NCBI GenBank assembly: GCA_964639895.1
Contig: CAZXEJ010000010.1
Location: 1 to 56,934, forward strand
Reading direction: 5' to 3'
Length of the DNA: 56,934 nucleotides
Source: CAZXEJ01 sp964639895
GTDB taxonomy: Bacteria; Desulfobacterota_D; UBA1144; Nemesobacterales; JADFKM01
Position numbers and translations under genes: made by a program. Numbering within the stretch: position 1 is the first letter of the stretch; each line of letters opens with the position of its first letter. Positions 1 to 6,443 of the stretch are shown piece by piece. The notes below the pieces were generated by a model. It worked only from the letters and a program-made list of their open reading frames with translations. It had not been told where the DNA came from and searched no databases.

Positions 1-2
1 CC

Positions 3-437
3 ACGCGCGCTGCCGTCGAGGAGGGCATCGTGCCCGGAGGCGGCGTGGCGCTGCTCAGGGCCAACCGCGGGCTCGAGGCGTTCGATCCCAAGGACGAAGA
101 GGAACGCGCTGGCGTAAACATAGTACGCCGCGTCATCGAGGAACCCATCCGCGGCATAGCCACCAACGCCGGCTGGGACGGCTCCATCGTAGTCGAGAAG
201 GTGAGGGAAGGCAAGGGGGCCTTCGGCTTCGACGCCGCCCGGCTGATGTTCTGCGATCTGATCGAGGCCGGTATAGTCGATCCGACCAAGGTGACCCGCT
301 CGGCCCTGCAGAACGCTTCCAGCGTGGCGGGGTTGCTGCTCACCACCGAGGCGCTCGTGGCCGAGCTGCCCAAGGAGGAGGGTGAGGGGATGCCCGGGAT
401 GCCCCCGGGCGGCATGCCCGGAATGGGCGGCTTCTGA
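3..437 (+). CDS. groEL: Chaperonin GroEL, C-terminal fragment (5' end outside window)
   Basis: The frame is open from the left edge of the window and encodes the last ~144 residues of the 60-kDa chaperonin. What is visible is the return of the intermediate/equatorial domain (VEEGIVPGGG, then NAGWDGSIV, then GIVDPTKVTRSALQNA) and the Gly-Met tail (GMPGMPPGGMPGMGGF) that lines the bottom of the folding chamber. GroEL with GroES folds cytosolic proteins in an ATP-driven cycle. The start lies upstream of the window, so groES cannot be seen. A hairpin (462-482) and a good rho-independent terminator (552-586) follow the stop, which marks the end of the operon. Identification is certain. Confidence 0.97.
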   Translation, partial: TRAAVEEGIVPGGGVALLRANRGLEAFDPKDEEERAGVNIVRRVIEEPIRGIATNAGWDGSIVVEKVREGKGAFGFDAARLMFCDLIEAGIVDPTKVTRSALQNASSVAGLLLTTEALVAELPKEEGEGMPGMPPGGMPGMGGF

Positions 438-461
438 GTCGGGCGGGCCGCACGCGTAAGA

Positions 462-482
462 GGGAGCGGTGACACCGCTCCC
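462..482 (+). terminator. Perfect hairpin just after groEL
   Basis: GGGAGCGGT pairs perfectly with ACCGCTCCC around a GAC loop, 25 nt past the groEL stop. No T-run follows, so alone it is more likely a 3'-end stabiliser or processing hairpin than a full terminator. The stronger terminator lies 70 nt further on. Confidence 0.5.
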
Positions 483-551
483 CCGAGCGACCCCCCGCAG
501 CCGGAGGTGTGGGCGCTCCCTTGTGTCACGGTGCCCTTGTGGCAGTTGGGT

Positions 552-586
552 GTCCCCGGGCTTGGAATATGTCCCGGGGGCTTTTT
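552..586 (+). terminator. Rho-independent terminator of groEL
   Basis: A 9-bp stem (GTCCCCGGG with CCCGGGGGC, one G-U pair) and a 12-nt loop are followed directly by TTTTT. Its position, ~115 nt after groEL and pointing the same way, fits termination of the chaperonin transcript. Confidence 0.75.
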
Positions 587-1554
587 GTGGCCTGCTCCCG
601 GCCTGCGGATGTCATGCGGAGTGGGGGGAAGGAGGCAGCTGCGGCTCTCACGGTGTGCGACGCCCGAGGCATGGGGGTGTGAGAGTCAAGGGATTCCGAA
701 GTTTCCCTCTCATGGGAAGTGGTCTCAGGGCCGGCGGGACGCTCTCCCGCCAAGACCGGTCTGGGTGTAAAGCACTTTCCCGAGGGGGGATGTGCGATGG
801 CCAGCGGTCAGATCGTCCGTCCGGCCGCTCCCGGCACCGCACCTGTGGAGGGCGCAAGTGGCCTGTGGTGCATGATGCGCCGCATCCGACGGTCCTTGCT
901 TTGTTGGGAAGCACGATTCAACGTATACATTACACCACCACCCCCCGCGTTCGCGTGAGAGGGGTGGCCGAGGGCTTCTGCAACAGCGGGCAGGGCGGTC
1001 ACCCACCCGTGTGTGTGAGCTTGGCTGTTGCGGGACCGCCGCCGTATAGCAACGGTACACCAAAAAGTTGCTTTGTCGTGTCCTCCTGAGGCGGGGTGAC
1101 TTGCTTCGGCTGTGCTCGGCGCCGTCTGCGCCTCTGCCGTTTATAGGGGAGCGCCTCAAGCCGAGGGCTCCGCAGGCGGGCGGTGGTGTGTTTGGCTGTG
1201 GCGGCGGTAAGTCTCTCATCCCACCCCGCCGCCCCCGCGTGTACATACCTTTGGAGGGAGGGGTTTGAGGGTTTCATTTCACCTGCATGGGCCGCTTAGG
1301 GTTGCGATGAGTGGCGGTGTAAGGGTAGGGTGCGCCGGCCCGGGCGGCACGACCTAAGTAGAGGGAAAAGGCATGGAGGCTAGGTGCGCTCTACTCCTCC
1401 GGGCTTGGCGAAGCTGCGTGGGGGGTGTTTGCGTTCTCGGCTGACGTATGGATTGCGGCAGACTCCCAAGACACTGCGCCGCTCGTGGTGCTGGCTGCGA
1501 AGATAGCGTCTTGGCGCGTGTACAGGCAAAAAGGGGAGGTCGTGACGCGCCTAC
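587..1554. other. Gene-free stretch between groEL and cofC
   Basis: About 970 nt without a believable gene. Open frames exist on both strands but are Arg/Pro/Gly/Ser-rich, overlap each other and match no family I know. The + strand is G/T-rich. A 7-bp inverted repeat (CCAAGAC at 1466-1472, GTCTTGG at 1508-1514) lies past the end of cofC and could be a weak 3' hairpin. I see no tRNA, known small RNA or mobile-element trace. Confidence 0.5.
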
Positions 1555-2229
1555 TCAGGCGTGGCGCCTTACCTTGTCCACTATTCCCGCCTCGTAGAGG
1601 GCGCGCCATGTGTGGGAATCCCTACTCGGTCCCGACCCGTAGCGGCGGAGAAGCTCTTTGAGATCGGCCGTATCGTCGATATCGAGGGCCAGGTTGGCCA
1701 CGACGCGTACCTCGCAGTTGAGGTTGAGGGCCCGTGCGTCCTCGAGGTGCCGGCGCAGGCTGTCGTACCCGAATCGGGAGGGCAGCGCCGTGGGGGGAGA
1801 CTTGAGGACGGCGTTCGTCCCTAGACCGTCAAGCGAGGGGACGAGGACGGCGGCGGGCGGCTTGAGGGGCGATCGGAGCAGGTCGTCGATGTCACGCGCC
1901 GTGACCAGCGGGACGTCGCCCGGTATGCGGAGAACGGCCTCGGCGCCGAGTGCGGCACAGCGCCTGCTGGCCCAATCGATTGAGGCGCTTTCGCTCGTTT
2001 GCGAGTCCTCCTCCAGCACCTCGATTCCGTAGGAGCGGGCTATCCGCATCGCCTCACCGTCCAGCGTGACGACGAACGAGCGGTCGGCCGCCGTCGATTC
2101 GCTCACCGCACGAAGAACGTCGCCCAGCATCGCCGCCGCAAGCCTCATCCGCTCCTGCGGCTCGAGCAGAGTGGACAGCCGTTCCTTGGCCCTGGAGAGC
2201 TCCTTTACGGGAATGACTACGAATCTCAT
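1555..2229 (-). CDS. cofC: 2-phospho-L-lactate guanylyltransferase CofC (F420 biosynthesis)
   Basis: Encodes 224 residues. The start MRFVVIPVKEL with the following SRAKERL is the CofC/FbiD nucleotidyltransferase signature that binds GTP. The middle has IPGDVPLV, the metal and substrate site of this GT-A-like fold, and LGTNAVLKSPP is the motif typical of the family. CofC activates 2-phospholactate or phosphoenolpyruvate with GTP in the first committed step to the deazaflavin cofactor F420. The start at 2229 is chosen on homology; an ATG at 2235 is equally possible, and longer in-frame extension lacks family similarity. No other F420 gene (cofD, cofE, cofG/H) is in the window. The ~35 residues after the catalytic core (YGSGPSRDSHTW onward) look lineage-specific. 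Confidence 0.88.
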   Translation of the reverse strand: MRFVVIPVKELSRAKERLSTLLEPQERMRLAAAMLGDVLRAVSESTAADRSFVVTLDGEAMRIARSYGIEVLEEDSQTSESASIDWASRRCAALGAEAVLRIPGDVPLVTARDIDDLLRSPLKPPAAVLVPSLDGLGTNAVLKSPPTALPSRFGYDSLRRHLEDARALNLNCEVRVVANLALDIDDTADLKELLRRYGSGPSRDSHTWRALYEAGIVDKVRRHA

Positions 2230-2553
2230 TGCCATCTGCCGGCACGTAATAGCACCGCGGCCGCCCACGGTGACGGGCTGCACGACGGGCCACGACTTAC
2301 TCTACCACACCGACGCCCGCTACGCACGGTCGAGGGTGCCGTAGTGGGACCGGGGCGTTCCGGGTGTACGGCGGCGGGCGCCGGCTGCCGACGCGTCCGG
2401 TCCTTGCGGCGGCGCCCCTCCGACCTTGAGTAGCACGGCAGGCTCTCACACTTCCCCCCCCTCGCCCCGTCAGGCCGCGGCCCGCGGGGACGGTGGCGGG
2501 AACGTTGTGATGACGCCCACGTTTCCAGCCGTGTGTGAGTGTGAGCGGGCCTT

Positions 2554-3315
2554 CTAGCAGCCGCACTCGATGTCGCTTGTGTCCTCGCTCGAGCTTGAGG
2601 CCGAGCCGGCCGCCGCGGCGGCGGGGGCCGAGTGATGGCCCAGCCTGTGCAGCGTTTCCATCGAGACGCCCGTGTGGGCGTAGCATGCGCCGGCCGCCAT
2701 TACCATGGCCACGTTTATGGCCTCGGCCACCTCTTGCCTGCTCACGCCGAACTCGACGGCATCCTTCACGCACCCCCTTATGCACCAGGGACAGCGCGTC
2801 ATGTGTGCGGCGGCAAGTCCGATGACCGCCCTTTTGAGCTTCTTGCTAAGGGCGCCGTCCTCGAACACCTTCTTGTGGAAGGCCATGAACGTCTCCGTCA
2901 ACCGCCCGCTTGCCTCGCGGAACTGGCCTATTTCTTTGGCTATGTTCTTGCTGAAGAAGTGTCCCTCGGTGATGTTTTGCCCCTTCTCAAGGGCGTCGTA
3001 GGTCTCGAACGCAATGCTCGAATAGGCGAAAGGCGCTCCCATGGCAAAACGCATCCCCACGTAGATGGCTTCCACAATCTCGGCATCCGTGGCGCCGGCC
3101 TGCTTTGCCCCCGTCACTTTGGCTCTGATACAGTAGGGACAGCGCGTTATGTGGGCCCCTGCCACGCCGATCAGCATCTTGGTCTTCCGGCTGAGCGCCC
3201 CGTCGTCGAACACCGAGTCGTGGTAGGCGTTCCAGGCAGCGTGCAGCTCGGGGTTGATGCGATCGAGCATACCTATCTCTTCGCGTATGTTGGATTTGAG
3301 CATGTATTCCGTCAT
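2554..3315 (-). CDS. Tandem AhpD/carboxymuconolactone decarboxylase-like protein
   Basis: Encodes 253 residues made of two AhpD/CMD-like halves: the first (about 1-115) carries CPYC at 59-62 and the second (about 125-235) CPWC at 175-178. AhpD proteins are all-helical CxxC peroxidase or reductase proteins in which a His usually follows four residues after the second Cys. Here that position is Lys66 in repeat 1 and Cys182 in repeat 2, so the standard proton relay is missing in both. A Ser-rich linker leads to a C-terminal CGC. A strong Shine-Dalgarno (GGGAGGA) precedes the ATG. The TetR gene lies 77 nt upstream on the same strand, which suggests local regulation. The likely role is thiol or peroxide chemistry or gamma-carboxymuconolactone-type chemistry; the substrate is unknown. 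Confidence 0.85.
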   Translation of the reverse strand: MTEYMLKSNIREEIGMLDRINPELHAAWNAYHDSVFDDGALSRKTKMLIGVAGAHITRCPYCIRAKVTGAKQAGATDAEIVEAIYVGMRFAMGAPFAYSSIAFETYDALEKGQNITEGHFFSKNIAKEIGQFREASGRLTETFMAFHKKVFEDGALSKKLKRAVIGLAAAHMTRCPWCIRGCVKDAVEFGVSRQEVAEAINVAMVMAAGACYAHTGVSMETLHRLGHHSAPAAAAAGSASSSSEDTSDIECGC

Positions 3316-3351
3316 CTGGCGGTCCTCCCTTCGTTTGGATTGTTTAAATTT

Positions 3352-3362
3352 GGTTTCAAACC
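3352..3362. promoter_or_regulatory. Short palindrome between TetR gene and CMD gene
   Basis: GGTTTCAAACC is an 11-bp perfect palindrome within an AT-rich patch (3336-3362) of the 77-nt gap between the tetR-type gene and the CMD gene. TetR proteins bind short palindromes in such gaps, so it is a candidate operator. It is short enough to be chance. Confidence 0.25.
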
Positions 3363-3392
3363 GCCCCGACGGCCTAAACCGCCAAGGCTACG

Positions 3393-3995
3393 TTAGCACT
3401 CTCGTTCTCGTGGGCTCAGGGTTTCCATGATTAGTGAACGCGTCTGCTCCAGCGGCCTTATGGAGCGCTGGGTCTTGACGAGAAGTATTGCTCCCTCGAT
3501 GGCCGACACTATCACCACTGCCGTCTTATCTACCGCGAGGTCCTTCCGGAACCATCCCCCCGCCACTCCCTCGTCCAGACACGCGCGGACGGCCTCGGTG
3601 AATTCGTCGAAGAACTTGCTCAGTCTCCTTCGGAAGCGCTCGTTCAACGTGCTCATCTCCACCGCCAGGTTGCCGAACGGACAGCCGAGGCGGCAGTGGT
3701 TCCTGCGGTGATAGTCGGTTATTCTGGCGAAGAAGGCCTCGAGGCGGTCTCGTGGAGAAGCCCCTTTACGTCCGGGATCGAGGATCACAAGCACGCCCTC
3801 GGAGAACTCCCTCATCTTCCTCTCCAGGATCTGGATGGCCAGATCCTCCTTGCTCTGGAAGTGGTAGTAGAAGTTGCTCTTCGTCACACCGGAGGCTGCG
3901 AGGATCTCGTCCACGGTGGTGTTGGAGAACCCCTTGTCGTGGATCAGCTCCGCCGCAACCTTGATGATCTTCTCCTTGTTCCTCTTGTAACCCAT
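3393..3995 (-). CDS. TetR/AcrR-family transcriptional regulator
   Basis: Encodes 200 residues. The first ~50 (KIIKVAAELIHDKGFSNTTVDEILAASGVTKSNFYYHFQ in two overlapping motifs) form the TetR helix-turn-helix with the hallmark TVDEI...FYYHF. The ligand domain contains GCPFGNLAVE, seen in the subgroup that controls oxidoreductases and efflux in response to small electrophiles or lipids. A GAGGTGG Shine-Dalgarno sits ~6 nt before the ATG. It is upstream of and co-directional with the tandem CMD gene, a common pairing, so it probably represses itself and that gene. The inducer is unknown. Confidence 0.92.
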   Translation of the reverse strand: MGYKRNKEKIIKVAAELIHDKGFSNTTVDEILAASGVTKSNFYYHFQSKEDLAIQILERKMREFSEGVLVILDPGRKGASPRDRLEAFFARITDYHRRNHCRLGCPFGNLAVEMSTLNERFRRRLSKFFDEFTEAVRACLDEGVAGGWFRKDLAVDKTAVVIVSAIEGAILLVKTQRSIRPLEQTRSLIMETLSPREREC

Positions 3996-4551
3996 GTGAC
4001 CACCTCGAGCCGGCGCCGCTTCGGCACCGGCGTCTTTGTTCCCCTATCCGCTGCTCTTCCGACGACATGGTTGGCCCTTTCTCAAGTGAACCCCCACGCG
4101 ATCGAAGAGCCCTATCCGCACCGGCCGCCTTGGTCTTCCCCGTCTTTGGTGCTTCAAGTCCAAACTCCCTTAGGGCACAGCCAGAGAGGTGGTTGTCAGG
4201 CGGGAATGCTCCGCACAACGCTTAAGACCTCCACAACGGCTGAGTCGCGGGTCCTCTCCCGCCGCGGCTCAGTACCCGTTCACCACCCCGCCCTTGCGTT
4301 GGTCCCGAGGCCACCCTGTGCGGCTGGGGCGGGGTCCCTCGTCTCGCTTCTCCGGCCGGCCCGCTTTCCAGCGGGCGAGCGCGCTGCCTTCCCTCTCCGG
4401 CCGTGTCCTTCTGGCTTGCCGCTTCCGCGTTAGCCTCCAGGCGGTGAACTGATTAGGACTAGATAGTCCTAAATATACCACCCCTTTCCCCTCAATGCAA
4501 CGGCGCCGCCGGGGGGAATGGTAGTGTGGCCCGTTTCCGCCGGGGCTTTCT
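3996..4551. other. Gene-free stretch upstream of the foldase gene
   Basis: About 550 nt with no credible coding frame: candidate frames are Pro/Arg-rich and unlike any family. It contains the palindrome at 4453-4472 described separately, set in a locally AT-rich patch. The G/C-rich part (4240-4450) has several short stems on the minus strand but matches no RNA family I recognise. Confidence 0.45.
4453..4472. promoter_or_regulatory. Perfect 9-2-9 palindrome, candidate operator
   Basis: TTAGGACTA and TAGTCCTAA form perfect 9-bp arms around a GA centre. GACT/AGTC half-sites in an AT-flanked palindrome resemble operators of Rrf2-family (IscR-like) Fe-S regulators. It lies 80 nt before a TTGACA -35 box and ~340 nt before the foldase start. 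No Rrf2 gene is in the window, so the regulator is unknown. The symmetry is seen directly; the protein assignment is inference. Confidence 0.5.
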
Positions 4552-4580
4552 TTGACATGCGGATGGAAAAGACATTAAAT
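4552..4580 (+). promoter_or_regulatory. Sigma70-type promoter of the foldase/J-protein run
   Basis: A consensus -35 (TTGACA, 4552-4557), a 17-bp spacer and a -10 TTAAAT (4575-4580) stand in an AT-rich island inside GC-rich DNA. A second consensus -10 (TATAAT, 4602-4607) without a good -35 follows. Either would give a leader of 200-230 nt before the ATG at 4816. Confidence 0.6.
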
Positions 4581-4815
4581 TTATATTGAATAGAAGGCCG
4601 GTATAATCTGTTGTCGATACTCTGGCCAAAACGGCTCTCGCGCTTTGCTCCGTCCCTTGGGGAGGTGCGGATACGCGCTCGGTTCCCGGCCAGGGGGGCG
4701 GCACGGGATGAAGGTGTGTGTATGGATTCCGGGGGCTGTTTCGCGCTGTAGAGGGTCCGTTTATGGTATGTTCTATGTTTAGCCCGGTCCTCCCGGAAGG
4801 GATGGAGGCGTAGCT

Positions 4816-6432
4816 ATGATACTCGACCTTTTCCGCAGAACTCAGAGCTGGTTCACCAAGGCCATACTGCTGTTGCTCGCTTTAGCCTTCGTCTTCGGTT
4901 TCGGTTTCAGCATAAGTAATTTCAGGGCCTCGGCGCCCGGGTCGGCGAGTGCGGCGGCCGAAATCAACGGTGAAGAGGTGGCGTTGACCGATTTCTACCG
5001 GCTGCGCGACGCCCTGTTGCGCTCCTACCGGAAGGCCGGGATCCCTGAGGAGAGCATCAACCCCGACGTCGTGGGAGTTCAGGCGCTCAACCAGCTCATC
5101 AACGTCAAGCTCCTCGCCCAGGAGGCTCGCCGCCTGGGGTTGCGGGTGAGCGACGAAGAGCTGCGCGAAGCCATAGTGGGAAGCGATGCGTTTCGCATCA
5201 ACGGCAAGTTCGTAGGGAGCGAGGCCTACAGGCAGTTCGTCGAGAAGGGGCTCAACGAGAGGGTGAGCGAGTTCGAGCGCAAGTACCGCGAGGAGCTTCT
5301 GGCCCAGAAGATGGTGGACCTCATAAACGATTCCGTCGTCCTGAGCGACGAGGAGTTGAGGAACATCTACCGGATAAGGAACGAGAAGGTGGCGCTCTAC
5401 TATCTCAGGTTTTCTCCCGAACAGGAGGGCGCCTCTTACGTGCCCGACGAAGATGAGGTCCGCGGCTACTACGAGAAGCATCTTGCGGAGTTCAAGACCC
5501 CTGAAAGAAGGGTGATACGGTATTTCACCGTGCCCGCCTACTCCATCGCAGAGAAGATGGACGTATCCGAAGAGGAGCTCAGGGCCTATTACGAGCTGCA
5601 CCGCGACGAGTTCTCCTCAGGCGACGCGGCCGGTGACAAGCGGTTCGAGGCCCATAAGGACGCCGTCAAGGCCGCCGTGGCCAAGGAACGCCTAAAGGGG
5701 TTCCTGCCCCAGTTCGCCGAGAGGCTCAAGGGGTTGCTCAAGACTCGTTCCCTCGAGGAGGTGGCGCGCGAGGGTGGCGGCGGGGAAATCCGTAGCACTC
5801 ACCCCGTGAGTAGGGATAAGGCTCCCCCTGACGGGCTGCCACCAGCGGTGGTATCCCGGGCGTTCGAGCTCGGGGCCGGAGGCAAGGACGTAGTGGCGCA
5901 GGGGGATACGATTTGGGTGTTCGAGGTGGGCAGCGTGTTGCCGGCCGGCGCAAAGCCTCTGGGTGAGGTGAGGGATGAGATCGTGGCTGAGCTCAAGCGG
6001 CAGCGCGGTGCCCGTCTTGCCGAGCAAAAGGCCGAGCGCGCCCTTCGTATGGCCAAATCCGGCAAGGGCCTCGATGAGATAGCCGCCGTGCTGGGTGTGG
6101 AGAAAGAGGAGACGGCGTATTTCAGTCGCATAAGCTACGTGCCCGGCATCGACTCCGAGCAGTTGCGCATCGATGCCTTTACGCTGAGCCGCGACACCCC
6201 CCTTGGTAAAAGGCTCTATAAGGCCGGCGATGCCTTCGTTGTGATAGCGTTCAAGGACAGGAAAGAGGCGGATTTCTCGGAGTTCGAGGCGAAGCGTGAC
6301 GAACTCGCAGAAAGAGAGCTTGCACGTCGACGGATGGTGGTATACAACGACTGGTTGCAGCGGCTGAGAAAGAAGGCGCGCATCACGGTGAAGAACGGCT
6401 TGTTTGCGTTCCAGAAAGAGAGCCGCAGCTAG
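4816..6432 (+). CDS. PpiD/SurA-like membrane-anchored periplasmic foldase
   Basis: Encodes 538 residues. An N-terminal MILDLFRRTQSW is followed by one hydrophobic segment (about 16-34), giving a signal anchor with the rest in the periplasm, as in PpiD. Residues ~47-190 match the SurA-N chaperone helix bundle (INGEEVALTDFYRLRD, then ALNQLINVKLLAQEARRLGL). The rest is a helical and parvulin-like tail with repeated YYEKH/YYELH helices. I do not see a clear intact parvulin catalytic core, so it may be chaperone only. Such proteins help newly exported outer-membrane proteins fold at the Sec exit. GGAAGGGATGGAGG precedes the start. The J-domain gene follows after 8 nt, so the two are probably co-transcribed. 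Confidence 0.82.
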   Translation: MILDLFRRTQSWFTKAILLLLALAFVFGFGFSISNFRASAPGSASAAAEINGEEVALTDFYRLRDALLRSYRKAGIPEESINPDVVGVQALNQLINVKLLAQEARRLGLRVSDEELREAIVGSDAFRINGKFVGSEAYRQFVEKGLNERVSEFERKYREELLAQKMVDLINDSVVLSDEELRNIYRIRNEKVALYYLRFSPEQEGASYVPDEDEVRGYYEKHLAEFKTPERRVIRYFTVPAYSIAEKMDVSEEELRAYYELHRDEFSSGDAAGDKRFEAHKDAVKAAVAKERLKGFLPQFAERLKGLLKTRSLEEVAREGGGGEIRSTHPVSRDKAPPDGLPPAVVSRAFELGAGGKDVVAQGDTIWVFEVGSVLPAGAKPLGEVRDEIVAELKRQRGARLAEQKAERALRMAKSGKGLDEIAAVLGVEKEETAYFSRISYVPGIDSEQLRIDAFTLSRDTPLGKRLYKAGDAFVVIAFKDRKEADFSEFEAKRDELAERELARRRMVVYNDWLQRLRKKARITVKNGLFAFQKESRS

Positions 6433-6443
6433 GGGTCAGCGTG

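Noticed and set aside
469..1277. Several overlapping open frames on both strands after groEL
   Set aside because: Arg/Pro/Gly/Ser-rich, mutually overlapping, no ribosome sites and no family features; typical chance frames in GC-rich DNA.
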